Both the position numbers and the translations under genes were made by a program. A model generated the notes under the pieces. It did not search any database and was not told where the DNA came from. It saw only the letters and a program-made list of their open reading frames with translations. From contig CCSI01000001.1 of the NCBI GenBank assembly GCA_000756795.1, positions 496,001-560,000 on the forward strand: a stretch of 64,000 bases of DNA. Reading direction: 5' to 3'. Of this stretch, positions 1 to 8,117 are shown in pieces (position 1 is the stretch's first letter; every line of letters starts with the position of its first letter). Origin of the DNA: Qipengyuania vulgaris. Lineage in GTDB: Bacteria > Pseudomonadota > Alphaproteobacteria > Sphingomonadales > Sphingomonadaceae.

Positions 1-898
1 CTTCGAAGACTTTGAATTGATCATCGTGGACGACGGTGGAACGGATAACTCCATTACCATCGCTCGCAGTTTCGAGGATGCCCGGATCCGGATTGTCTCG
101 CAGCCCAATCGCGGCCTCGCCGGCGCGCGAAACACCGGTATTGCGAATGCCCGCGCCCCATACGTGGCGCTGCTCGATTCCGACGACCGGTGGCACCGCG
201 ACAAGCTGATGCTTCACTTCATCCACATGGAGGCGAACCCTCATATCGGTGTCAGCTACTCCGGCTCGCGCATGATCGATGAGCACGGAGGGGAAATGAG
301 GGTCGCGATGCGGCCAAAGCTGACGGGTGTTGCCGAAGGTGACATCCTATGCCGTAATCCTGTCGGCAATGGCAGCGCACCGGTGCTTCGTCGGGCAGCG
401 CTCGATAGAGCCGCGTTCCGGCACCCAGACGAACCGAACCGAATTTGCTGGTTCGACGAAAGCTTCCGCCAGTCCGAAGACATCGAACTTTGGGTCCGGC
501 TAGCGTCCGTCCACGAAGTTCGGTTCGAAGGCATCGAAGGCCTGTTGACCGACTACCGGATCATCAAGGGTGCGCTCTCCGCCAATGTCGTGAAGCAGTA
601 TGTGACCTGGACACGAATGCTTGATGTGGCGCAGTCCCATGCCCCCGAACTGATCAATAGGCATGGCGCCCGTGCTCGCGCATACCAGCTTCGCTATTTG
701 GCCAGGCGGGCAATCCAGCTCGGGGATGCCGAGCTGGCAAAGGATTTTTTCGATCGGGCGATACGTTCCAAATTCACCATTTTGCTGGAAGAGCCGAAAA
801 AGTCCCTGACTACTTTCGCCGCGATCATGGTCGCCCGCATTGCCGGGCAAGAGAACTTCAAGCGCATGGTACGACCATTCCTGAAGGCCGCGGCATGA
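1..898 (+). CDS. Family 2 glycosyltransferase, 5' end cut by window edge
   Basis: The reading frame is open from base 2, and the first visible residues (FEDFELIIVDDG) are the usual beginning of a GT-A fold GT2 domain. The true start therefore lies upstream of the window and the TTG at 17 is internal. GT2 enzymes move a sugar from a nucleotide donor to a lipid-linked or polysaccharide acceptor at the inner face of the membrane. Visible motifs are VDDGGTDNS (nucleotide binding), the GLAGARNTGI helix and the LLDSDD metal-binding motif. No membrane segment is seen. The stop overlaps the next glycosyltransferase by ATGA, so the two are co-translated. An exopolysaccharide role is inferred from the neighbours; donor and acceptor are unknown. 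Confidence 0.92.
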   Translation, partial: FEDFELIIVDDGGTDNSITIARSFEDARIRIVSQPNRGLAGARNTGIANARAPYVALLDSDDRWHRDKLMLHFIHMEANPHIGVSYSGSRMIDEHGGEMRVAMRPKLTGVAEGDILCRNPVGNGSAPVLRRAALDRAAFRHPDEPNRICWFDESFRQSEDIELWVRLASVHEVRFEGIEGLLTDYRIIKGALSANVVKQYVTWTRMLDVAQSHAPELINRHGARARAYQLRYLARRAIQLGDAELAKDFFDRAIRSKFTILLEEPKKSLTTFAAIMVARIAGQENFKRMVRPFLKAAA

Positions 899-1929
899 TC
901 AGGATCGCCCATCTGCTAGACGATTTCGCCATGGGCGGTGTCACTCGATCGCTCTCCCTGTTCGAGGACCCCCGCATCGCTAGTCGCGCTCAATCGACAC
1001 TGCTCCCGATGAAGCGCAAGGCCCATCATGCGCCTGCGTTGGAAGTCGATCTTATCGTCGTCCACGTCCCTCCGTGCTGGTCTCGGCTACCTTACCTCAC
1101 GGCGCTCAGGCTCAGAAATCCGAACGCTCGCATCGTTCAGGTGGAGCATAGCTACACGCGCAACTTCGAGAAGCTGCGGGTAGGGTCCAAACGAAGGTTC
1201 CGCCTGCTGCTTCGAATTGCGAGCATGCTCGTGGATCAGGTCGTTGCTGTCTCACACGGCCAGGCCGATTGGCTTGCCGAGGCAGGTATAGCGCGCACGA
1301 AGATCACCACGATCCACCCGTGGAGCGGGCGTTTCGAGCTTTCCAGCGTACCCGATCTCCAACCGCGCGAAGGGCCGCTCCGTCTCCTCGCATACGGGCG
1401 CTTCTCGCATGAGAAAAACTTCGCGGCACTAGTCAAGGCGATGAAGCGGTTTGGCCGACATGATGTCGAATTGACCATCTTCGGAGCGGGTCCGGAGCGA
1501 CAAGAGCTCGAACTCCTCGCCCAGGCTATTCCCAACGTCTTCATCCAGCCTGCATGCAGCGATCCTGCGCCGTGGCTGGCGGATTGCGATGCTGTCGTCT
1601 TGCCGTCGAAGCACGAGGCGTTCGGACTGGTTGCCACTGAAGCGCGACTTGCAGGCCGTCCGATACTTGTCGCCAACTGCGACGGCCTGCCCGAACAGGC
1701 GAGGCGTGGGGGTGGGGTGGTCGCCACGCTCGACAAGCCCCGCGACATTGCCTTTGCTATCAGCCACCTTCTGACGCGCGACCTGCCTGCGATGGGCAAG
1801 GCAGCGCGTTTCGGAGTTTCGAGCCAGCACGACTCGATCATCGAATGCTGGCTTGAGATCATCGAAGCTTCGCGAAAGCAGGGTCGCATGAGTGCGCGGC
1901 TCGGCCTTCCCGGATTTGCCGGCGCCTGA
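895..1929 (+). CDS. Family 4 glycosyltransferase (GT-B fold)
   Basis: A 344-residue protein. The C-terminal half has the typical GT4 series: LLAYGRFSHEKNF, TIFGAGPE, and the EX7E motif in KHEAFGLVATEA, followed by GLPEQ. The N-terminal domain (about 1-150) is short but has the acceptor-side VVAVSHGQADWL segment found in this family. GT4 enzymes are retaining transferases that use nucleotide or lipid-phosphate sugars. The start ATG at 895 overlaps the upstream stop by four bases. A strong terminator follows at 1954-2000. I infer a part in assembling the repeat unit polymerised and exported by the convergent wzy-wzz-wza-like genes. Confidence 0.92.
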   Translation: MIRIAHLLDDFAMGGVTRSLSLFEDPRIASRAQSTLLPMKRKAHHAPALEVDLIVVHVPPCWSRLPYLTALRLRNPNARIVQVEHSYTRNFEKLRVGSKRRFRLLLRIASMLVDQVVAVSHGQADWLAEAGIARTKITTIHPWSGRFELSSVPDLQPREGPLRLLAYGRFSHEKNFAALVKAMKRFGRHDVELTIFGAGPERQELELLAQAIPNVFIQPACSDPAPWLADCDAVVLPSKHEAFGLVATEARLAGRPILVANCDGLPEQARRGGGVVATLDKPRDIAFAISHLLTRDLPAMGKAARFGVSSQHDSIIECWLEIIEASRKQGRMSARLGLPGFAGA

Positions 1930-1953
1930 TTGCGACCCCGGGCGCTGCAAGGA

Positions 1954-2000
1954 CCGCCCGTCCCGGCCAATTCAACGGCCGGGGCGGGCGGTTTTCTTTT
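1954..2000 (+). terminator. Rho-independent terminator of the glycosyltransferase operon
   Basis: A 15-bp stem (1954-1968 with 1977-1991, one G-T wobble) encloses an 8-base loop and is followed at once by TTTTCTTTT on the plus strand. There is no T tract on the minus side, so it ends the plus-strand glycosyltransferase transcript and insulates it from the convergent gene ending at 2009. Confidence 0.93.
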
Positions 2001-2008
2001 GGCCGGTG

Positions 2009-3274
2009 TCAGCCTCGAGCTGCTTCGCCGTTCGAAGCAGCCAGTGCCTTTCCGATGACCACAAGTCCCGGCCAGAATAGGTAGGCCAGGATCTCTAGGT
2101 TTTCGCCGAAGGAGTAGAGCGACAGGACGAGGATCATGGCCAGTCCGGCGCGCTGCACCTCGCCATATCTCGCATGCCACCCGAGCAAAACAAGTGTCAC
2201 TGCCACAGGCACTGCAAGAGCCATCGCGCCGAGCAGGCCTTTAACGAACAGGAGGCCGTACCAGCTGTGGTGGCTGCCGATCGGCATGTATTCGACAAGG
2301 TGGGGGCCGTTCTCCACGATCCCGTGGCCGAACCAGAATGCCTCGTTCTCCCAGCGGTCGAGAGCGATGCGCGCGAGAGCGGCACGCACCCTGCTTGAGT
2401 CCGCTCGGGCTTCACTGAAGTCGCTCACGAGCCGCTCGATGAACGCCAGAAGCTCGGTTCCGAACAGGCCCACCAGCAATACCGCAGGTGCCGCGAGCCA
2501 CCATATCCATGCGCGTTCCAGACGGGACACCGCCCATACAAACGGGGCGATTGCGAGAAGTGCGACGAGCGCGAGACGCGACTGGGAAAGCAGCGCGATA
2601 CCGAAGAACCCGGCGATTCCGACTATTCGCCACGGCACGCTTTTCTCCTGCGCGGCGATGAAGATGTAGACCAGCGCAACCATGCCGGCGGCTGGAGACC
2701 AAGGCGCGAAGAATTGCCACCGCGGCGTGCCTGCTCCCGGCTCGATCGTGTAGAGAATTGTGGCGAAATATTCCGGCCCTGGCCCGCCGACTATTTTCAG
2801 CGGGGACACCCAGAGCGTTTCGGGAAGCCCGAGATAGGGCGCGGCCAAGAATACGGGCAACAGGAGCAGCGACCACATGCCCAACCTGCACACTGCACGC
2901 ACGATCACGGCAAAGCGGATATCGAGGACGGCACCTGCCAGCGGGAACAGCGCGATCAGCGCCCAACCTTTTGCCCAACCGATCGTGCTCTTGATGGTCT
3001 GGCCCGCGCCCAGCGAGAAATTGGCGTGCCCCACCCAGAGTATCAGCAGCATTGCCGCCATCGCGGCCATCCACAGCCAGACAGTCACCGGCACTGCGGC
3101 GAAATTCTTTCGGCCGAGGTACAGCTCGCAGAAGACCAATGCAGCGAGCAGCCAGCCGATCACGGGCCCGGCAATATAGAGCCCGCCCACCAGCCAGAGC
3201 AGCCATGTGGCTCCAATGGTCCCGGATATCAGGCGTTCGGCAGCAGTTTGCGGATGATCGGCTGACGAAGCCAT
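2009..3274 (-). CDS. O-antigen ligase/polymerase-like membrane protein (Wzy/WaaL superfamily)
   Basis: A 421-residue protein with about ten hydrophobic segments spread through its length. A long loop near residues 315-345 contains GSHHSWYGLLFVKGLLG, the periplasmic His-rich motif seen in Wzy/WaaL-type proteins. The family polymerises lipid-linked repeat units or ligates polysaccharide at the periplasmic face of the inner membrane. It is the last gene of the minus-strand export operon, and its start (ATG at 3274) lies 46 bp inside the upstream Wzz-like gene, which implies translational coupling. Whether it is a polymerase or a ligase cannot be decided from sequence alone; the wza-wzz context favours polymerase. 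Confidence 0.85.
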   Translation of the reverse strand: MASSADHPQTAAERLISGTIGATWLLWLVGGLYIAGPVIGWLLAALVFCELYLGRKNFAAVPVTVWLWMAAMAAMLLILWVGHANFSLGAGQTIKSTIGWAKGWALIALFPLAGAVLDIRFAVIVRAVCRLGMWSLLLLPVFLAAPYLGLPETLWVSPLKIVGGPGPEYFATILYTIEPGAGTPRWQFFAPWSPAAGMVALVYIFIAAQEKSVPWRIVGIAGFFGIALLSQSRLALVALLAIAPFVWAVSRLERAWIWWLAAPAVLLVGLFGTELLAFIERLVSDFSEARADSSRVRAALARIALDRWENEAFWFGHGIVENGPHLVEYMPIGSHHSWYGLLFVKGLLGAMALAVPVAVTLVLLGWHARYGEVQRAGLAMILVLSLYSFGENLEILAYLFWPGLVVIGKALAASNGEAARG

Positions 3275-4656
3275 ACCAACAGGAACCCGAATAGTGTGAG
3301 GATGCTCGCCGCGATAGCTCCGACGAGTGCGAGAATCGGCGAAGGCGCAGAGCGCGAGCGCGGCAGTGACGGGGACTCGAGCGTCTGCACGAGCGGGTAG
3401 GACGCGAACGGGTCCGATTTGTTCGTGTCGAGGCGCGCGAGTGCCGAACTGAAAACCGCCTCGGCAACCCGAAGGTCGCGCATGAGGTCTGCCAGCCTCG
3501 AGGCTTGCTCGACCAGCTCGTCGGCATCGCTGTTCTGTTCGGAAATCTGGCGACGTAGTTCGGCAAGCGCGGCCTGATGACCGGTCCGACCGGCATCGCG
3601 CTCGGTCAGGGTTGCGAACAGGCGCTCGCGCGTCTCCGAGACTGCGAGGTCGGCGAACTTGAGGACTTGCGCCTCGCTGGCTCCGCCAACGCTACTGCCT
3701 CGGGCGCCCAGCGCCAGTCGCAATGCGTCGCGCTCGACCGAGAGCTCTTCCATCGTCGCATGCGCGTCGCCCAGCGTCGCACCGGTCTCCGCATAGTTCG
3801 ACGCAGTGGCCGCATAGCGCGAAAGCAATTCCCGGAATTCCGGATCGGCCTTAAGCCGCATCGCCATGCGCGCCTGCGAGAGCGAGATATCAAGCGTCGA
3901 GGCGAGGCGCCCTGTGCCTGCACGGCTTTCAGCCAGCTGGACGCGGCGGTCGCGCTCGTTCGCCTTCAACTGATCGAGCGCGCTCACCCGTCCGGCGAAC
4001 TGATCCAGTGACACGAGACCGGTTTCTCCCTGGAAGTCGAGGAGCGCCTTCTGCGCTTCATCGACCTTCGCCTCGAGCTCTGCGATCCTTGCGCCATCGG
4101 CATCTTCGCGAGCGCTCGCCTCGTCGGCGCGCAGCGTATCGAGTGCGCCGAGAAACGCGGTCTGCAGCGCGACCATGCGCGCCTGCGCGGTTTCAGGATC
4201 GGCCGCGGGCATCTCGACCTCGATCAGGTTGGTCTGGTCGATCAACTTGATACCGGGAACCGGAAAGCCATCCTCGTCCTCGCCGGCGCGGCGCGCGGCA
4301 TCGCGAAGGACGACATCGGAAGTCAGCAGACGCTTGTAGTTCTCGGTCGGGCTCAGCGAAGGGCTCGAGAAGGCCGAAGAGGTATTGGTCGTGGCCTGCC
4401 CGATCGATTCAAGATTCAGTGAGCCGCCAACCCCGGTGCCCGGAAGAATGAACGTCATGTGACTGTCGAAGCGATCGGGAGCGAAAATCAGATAGGCGAG
4501 CATTACGCCCCAGATCAGCGCCATAGGTCCGGCAAGCGCGGCGAGGTACCGCCGGTACCGCCCCACCGAAGGCAAACCGTCGCGGATCACGACCCACGCG
4601 CGCACGAGGAAGCGCGGAGGCTGCGGTGCCGAAGGGAAGGAAGGAGCCTCCATCAC
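3229..4656 (-). CDS. Wzz/GumC-like polysaccharide chain-length (co-polymerase) protein
   Basis: A 475-residue inner-membrane protein. A first transmembrane segment (about 40-60, LAGPMALIWGVMLAYLIFA) is followed by a long periplasmic region rich in coiled coil (about 150-400, with ELEAKVDEAQKALLDFQGE and similar heptads), and a second membrane segment (about 440-462) is preceded by the Pro/Ser-rich PSLPRSRSAPSP. No C-terminal Walker motifs are present, so it is not a fused BY-kinase. The start may be GTG at 4656 (GTGA overlap with the upstream stop) or ATG at 4653 (TGATG). Proteins of this class set polymer length and bridge polymerase to the Wza channel. Confidence 0.9.
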   Translation of the reverse strand: MMEAPSFPSAPQPPRFLVRAWVVIRDGLPSVGRYRRYLAALAGPMALIWGVMLAYLIFAPDRFDSHMTFILPGTGVGGSLNLESIGQATTNTSSAFSSPSLSPTENYKRLLTSDVVLRDAARRAGEDEDGFPVPGIKLIDQTNLIEVEMPAADPETAQARMVALQTAFLGALDTLRADEASAREDADGARIAELEAKVDEAQKALLDFQGETGLVSLDQFAGRVSALDQLKANERDRRVQLAESRAGTGRLASTLDISLSQARMAMRLKADPEFRELLSRYAATASNYAETGATLGDAHATMEELSVERDALRLALGARGSSVGGASEAQVLKFADLAVSETRERLFATLTERDAGRTGHQAALAELRRQISEQNSDADELVEQASRLADLMRDLRVAEAVFSSALARLDTNKSDPFASYPLVQTLESPSLPRSRSAPSPILALVGAIAASILTLFGFLLVWLRQPIIRKLLPNA

Positions 4657-5900
4657 AGCGCATTGTCCAGGATAATTGCCGGCGTCACGGTACTCACGCC
4701 TTGCGAGACCATGCCGATCGCTTCGGTGAGATTGGTCCAGCGGCTGTCATAGCAGGCGATCGCATCACCAGGCATGAGATACGGGTCGAACGCGTCGCGA
4801 TTGGCTTCACGCACCAGCTTTTCGATGTCGCGCTCGACCACCACGCTTTGCCCGTTGATGGGATTGCGCGAGATCAGCACCGCACGGCGGTCGGACTGCA
4901 TGTAGCTGCCCCCAACGCAATTGGCAGCGACAAGCGCCTGCAAAAAGCGCGTCCCGTAGGGCAGCGAAGTCGTTTCCTTGCCGATAGCAGCGCCTGCGTT
5001 GTTGTTGGCGCTGCGCGTGAGGTTTGACATGTAGACCCGAATTCCGGGCGGGGTCAGCGGAGTGGGCCGGGCCAGCTTCGCATCGAAACACTTCCGGCTC
5101 GGAACGATGATGCGGTCACCAGTACTCACGGAAATGTCGGTCGCCGCCCAACCATGAACGAGGCCGGAAAGGTCGAGTTCGACATAGGCGCGGTCCCTGA
5201 TCAGGTAGATGCGCTGGACGTCCGCATCGGGCCGCACACCGCCCGCTGCGCGGATGGCAGTTGCGACCGATCGCGACACGTTGGCGTCGCCGCTCACATC
5301 GCCTTCCTTGAGGCCAATCCGGCTTTCCGGGGGTCGCTCGCCGGCTCTTACGGCCTGGGGCTCGAACACCGCGCCGTGGACAGAGACCGAGACGCCAGCG
5401 GATTCAATCAGCGACACGCTCACTGCGTTACGCAGCGGCTTTACAATTCCGGCGCCGACGAGGCGTACGCGAAGCGCCTCTTGGAGATCTTCAAAAGAGC
5501 CGCCGCCTGCGCGGGTGGGGGCGATCCCGCGCAGGCGAACGGAGCCGTCGCTATCGACGACATAGGTTCCCGAAAGGCTGTCACTGTCGCCAAGCACACG
5601 GATCGAAAGTCGGTCGCCCGGGGCAAGCGGTGCAGTCTGGGAAGCGAATTCGCTGATGGAAGCTCGGCGATAGGTGTCCAGCTCACGCGGCACCTGCCAA
5701 TCGCAGGTGGGGGCCCCTCGCGATACGGGAGCGGCCGTGATCCAGTCGCCTTCGGGGTGACCAACGCGCGCACCCGTCATTTGCTGGGGGGCATAAACCG
5801 ACGTGAGAAGGTTGCTTGGCGCGGGGCCCGAAACGCAGCCAGCCGACATGGTGGCGGTGCCGATTGCTGCAAGAGTGGCTTTAAAAACTGGAAACGACAC
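4653..5900 (-). CDS. Wza-type polysaccharide export outer-membrane lipoprotein
   Basis: A protein of about 415 residues. The chosen start is GTG at 5900, since GGAGA lies at the right distance (5907-5911); an in-frame TTG at 5915 has no ribosome site. The signal peptide ends at SAGC (Cys about 22), a weak lipobox lacking the usual Leu. The polysaccharide export domain begins LAPGDRLSIRVLGDSD (about residue 90). SLBB-like segments follow around TAIRAAGGVRPDADVQRIYLIRD and the C-terminal LMPGDAIACYDS. Wza proteins form the outer-membrane exit channel for the polymer. It is the first gene of the wza-wzz-wzy-like operon and has a sigma-54-type promoter at 5936-5952. Confidence 0.9.
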   Translation of the reverse strand: MSFPVFKATLAAIGTATMSAGCVSGPAPSNLLTSVYAPQQMTGARVGHPEGDWITAAPVSRGAPTCDWQVPRELDTYRRASISEFASQTAPLAPGDRLSIRVLGDSDSLSGTYVVDSDGSVRLRGIAPTRAGGGSFEDLQEALRVRLVGAGIVKPLRNAVSVSLIESAGVSVSVHGAVFEPQAVRAGERPPESRIGLKEGDVSGDANVSRSVATAIRAAGGVRPDADVQRIYLIRDRAYVELDLSGLVHGWAATDISVSTGDRIIVPSRKCFDAKLARPTPLTPPGIRVYMSNLTRSANNNAGAAIGKETTSLPYGTRFLQALVAANCVGGSYMQSDRRAVLISRNPINGQSVVVERDIEKLVREANRDAFDPYLMPGDAIACYDSRWTNLTEAIGMVSQGVSTVTPAIILDNAL

Positions 5901-5935
5901 ATTCGATCTCCGCAAAAGGGTTGCGAAGCGGATGT

Positions 5936-5952
5936 TTCAAGCATCGTGCCAA
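5936..5952 (-). promoter_or_regulatory. Sigma-54-type promoter for the polysaccharide export operon
   Basis: On the minus strand the sequence reads TTGGCACG-ATGC-TTGAA, against the RpoN consensus TTGGCACG-N4-TTGCW. The -24 element is perfect and the spacing is exact; the -12 element has A for the usual C. The start point would be near 5925, leaving a leader of about 25 bases to the GTG at 5900. The -12 mismatch lowers confidence. Confidence 0.6.
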
Positions 5953-5986
5953 CTGACAAAGCGGTCCTATTCCCGGAGGGAGAGAT

Positions 5987-6038
5987 GCAAATTGCAACGA
6001 AACTATTTGCAAATTGCGGCGCTGAATTTGCAAAATGC
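5987..6038. promoter_or_regulatory. Three-copy direct repeat, putative enhancer (UAS) for the sigma-54 activator
   Basis: GCAAATTGC occurs at 5987-5995 and again at 6009-6017, and GCAAAATGC at 6030-6038. The last two share the preceding ATTT. Spacing is 22 and 21 bp, two helical turns, so the sites face the same side of the DNA. They sit about 66-109 bp upstream of the predicted export-operon start and about 95-138 bp upstream of the predicted H-NOX start, both within the normal range for NtrC-type enhancers. A degenerate fourth copy may lie at 6044-6060. The binding protein is inferred, not shown. Confidence 0.55.
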
Positions 6039-6101
6039 GAATATTTGCCGCATAATGCGAGGCATGCTCGCTGCAAGGCTCGATTTTACGGACAGCCGCA
6101 G

Positions 6102-6118
6102 ACGGCATGGTTCTTGCA
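6102..6118 (+). promoter_or_regulatory. Sigma-54-type promoter for the H-NOX/activator operon
   Basis: The sequence ACGGCATG-GTTC-TTGCA has the invariant GG (6104-6105) and GC (6116-6117) separated by exactly ten bases and a full TTGCA -12 element. The predicted start is near 6129, about 27 bases before the GTG of the H-NOX gene. Because the second gene of this operon is itself a sigma-54 activator, autoregulation is the simple reading. Confidence 0.65.
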
Positions 6119-6155
6119 AAGTGCATTGCTGTCCAAAGAACAGCAGGAGCTGAAT

Positions 6156-6689
6156 GTGAAAGGTATCGTTTTTTCAGAGCTGGTCGGATTCCTCGATCTC
6201 GCGGGGGGACCGGTCTTTGCCGAGAAGGTCCTCGCGGATGCAGGGCTGGAGCATGGCGGCGCCTATACGCGCGTCGGGCAGTATCCCTGGCAAGAAGCTG
6301 TACGCGTGGTCGAAGCTGCATCACGAGAGAGCGGTGCTGACTTCGCCAGCCTGTGCAATCAATTCGGCAGCTACCTCTTCGAGCGCTTTACCGTGCTCTA
6401 CGGCGATATCGTCGGGCGCTACAATTCGGCGGAGGCGCTCCTTTCCCATGTCGGCGACCATATCCACGAGGAAGTGAAAGTGCTCTATCCGGATGCGAAG
6501 CCGCCGGAAGTACGGGCATATTCGGAAGGAGAAACACTTCGTGTCGAATACGCTTCCCACCGCCCATTCGCCCACATCGCCCACGGCCTGGTCGCGGGCG
6601 CGATGAAGCACTTCGGTGACGAACGGAAACTGGAGTGGGTCCATGCAAGCGAAGACGGCTCGAGTGCCGGCTTTGCGCTTACGAGGTAA
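6156..6689 (+). CDS. H-NOX heme-nitric oxide/oxygen-binding sensor protein
   Basis: A 177-residue single-domain protein of normal H-NOX length. The chosen start is GTG at 6156, preceded by CAGGAG with 6-base spacing, giving the N-terminus (M)KGIVFSEL that is diagnostic of the family. The heme-propionate motif Y-x-S-x-R is present (Y132, S134, R136), and the proximal heme ligand is most likely His104, eight residues before the YP of YPDAKPP (His102 is also nearby). H-NOX proteins bind NO, and some O2, and pass the signal to a partner kinase, cyclase or receptor. Here the only partner is the sigma-54 activator beginning three bases downstream; no kinase lies beside it. Transcription is likely RpoN-dependent. 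Confidence 0.93.
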   Translation: MKGIVFSELVGFLDLAGGPVFAEKVLADAGLEHGGAYTRVGQYPWQEAVRVVEAASRESGADFASLCNQFGSYLFERFTVLYGDIVGRYNSAEALLSHVGDHIHEEVKVLYPDAKPPEVRAYSEGETLRVEYASHRPFAHIAHGLVAGAMKHFGDERKLEWVHASEDGSSAGFALTR

Positions 6690-6692
6690 TTG

Positions 6693-8117
6693 ATGGCCAA
6701 ACCCGAAGTCCTCATCATCGAAGACAGCCCCTCGCTCGCGTTGGGCTATGCCGCCCAGCTTGAGGAAGCCGGCTATGCAATCACCGTTGCAGGCACGCTT
6801 GCCGAGGCGCGAGAGGCGCTGCGCGGCTCGTCCTACGCTGCGGCATTGCTCGACCTCCAATTGCCCGATGGTGACGGATTGTCGCTGCTCGAGGAGCGTG
6901 ACGACAATTCGCCCGCATTTATCGTGATTACCTCCGACGGATCGCTTTCGCGGGCAATCGCAGCAATGAGGGTCGGAGCCTTCGATTTCCTAGTGAAGCC
7001 CGTCGCAGGAACGCGTCTTCTGGCGACCACCCGTGCGGCTGTGGACCAGGCCAAGGTATCTGGAGCGAACAAAGAGCGAACCAAACCTTCCGACGAAACG
7101 AGTTTCCACGGCTTCATCGGGCAGTCGCCCGTCATGAAAGACGTTTACCGCACCATTGAACAGGTCGCAGATTCGAGAGCCAGCGTATTCGTTACCGGCG
7201 AAAGCGGTACCGGCAAGGAGGTCACCGCAGAAGCGCTCCATGCAGCCTCCAGCCGCAATAGAGGTGCGTTCGTCGCAATAAATTGCGGTGCTATCCCGGA
7301 AAACCTGCTCGAAAGCGAGTTGTTCGGTCATGTGAAGGGCGCTTTCACTGGCGCAGTCGAAAACCGCATCGGCGCGGCCAAGGCTGCCGACGGCGGAACA
7401 CTGTTCCTCGACGAAATCTGCGAAATGGACCTCAAGCTGCAGGTCAAGCTGCTGCGATTTCTTCAAACCGGCATGATCCAGCGGGTCGGTTCCTCGCGTG
7501 CCGAGCCGGTCGATGTCAGAATCGTTTGCGCGACCAATCGCGATCCTATGCGCGAAGTCGCTGAAGGTCGCTTTCGCGAAGACCTGCTCTACCGACTGAA
7601 TGTAATCCCGATCCACTTGCCCGCCCTGCGCGAGCGTGGAGACGATATCCTGCTCCTTGCCGACCGCCTGACCGCTACGATCGGGAAAGAGGAGGGCAGG
7701 CCTGAAGTGCAGCTGAGCGCGTCAAGCCGATCGCGGATCCTCGGGCATTCCTGGCCGGGCAATGTACGCGAGCTTCAGAACGCGCTGCGGCGGGCGGTGG
7801 TGACGGCTGCCGATAACGAGATCGAAATTGCCATAGCCAATACGAGAAATGCAGCAGCGACATTGGAGGTCAGCCCGGAACCTTGGGGATCCTCGGTCCG
7901 GGCTGGTCAGGAGCCGACAGCGCCGAACGCCCAGCAAACTGGCGCGCCTTCCTTCGAGGGCATGACGTTGGCGGAGATCGAGCGCATGGCAATCGAAGCA
8001 GCGATCCGGCGTACAGATGGGAATATCACGAAGGCGGCAAAGGATCTCGGGGTGAACCCTTCTACGATCTATCGAAAACTGGAGAAGTGGGCGGCCCAAG
8101 CGGATGATCTCGGTTAG
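6693..8117 (+). CDS. NtrC-family sigma-54-dependent response regulator
   Basis: A 474-residue protein with three domains. The receiver domain (1-120) has acidic residues E10 and D11, phosphoacceptor D54 in LLDLQLPDG, and VKP near 101-103. The AAA+ domain (about 140-375) has Walker A GESGTGKE (169-176), the sigma-54 contact loop GAFTGA (216-221) and Walker B GGTLFLDE. A Fis-type helix-turn-helix lies near the C-terminus (ITKAAKDLGVNPSTIYRKLE). All key residues are intact. Start: ATG at 6693 with GAGG six bases before. It follows the H-NOX gene by three bases and lies divergent to the polysaccharide export operon, its probable target. No cognate histidine kinase is beside it. Confidence 0.94.
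   Translation: MAKPEVLIIEDSPSLALGYAAQLEEAGYAITVAGTLAEAREALRGSSYAAALLDLQLPDGDGLSLLEERDDNSPAFIVITSDGSLSRAIAAMRVGAFDFLVKPVAGTRLLATTRAAVDQAKVSGANKERTKPSDETSFHGFIGQSPVMKDVYRTIEQVADSRASVFVTGESGTGKEVTAEALHAASSRNRGAFVAINCGAIPENLLESELFGHVKGAFTGAVENRIGAAKAADGGTLFLDEICEMDLKLQVKLLRFLQTGMIQRVGSSRAEPVDVRIVCATNRDPMREVAEGRFREDLLYRLNVIPIHLPALRERGDDILLLADRLTATIGKEEGRPEVQLSASSRSRILGHSWPGNVRELQNALRRAVVTAADNEIEIAIANTRNAAATLEVSPEPWGSSVRAGQEPTAPNAQQTGAPSFEGMTLAEIERMAIEAAIRRTDGNITKAAKDLGVNPSTIYRKLEKWAAQADDLG

Noticed and set aside
5154..6155. Upstream part of the 511-codon frame that reads into the H-NOX gene
   Set aside because: It is antisense to the wza-like gene and crosses the promoter region; the H-NOX N-terminus begins at GTG 6156 with a good ribosome site.
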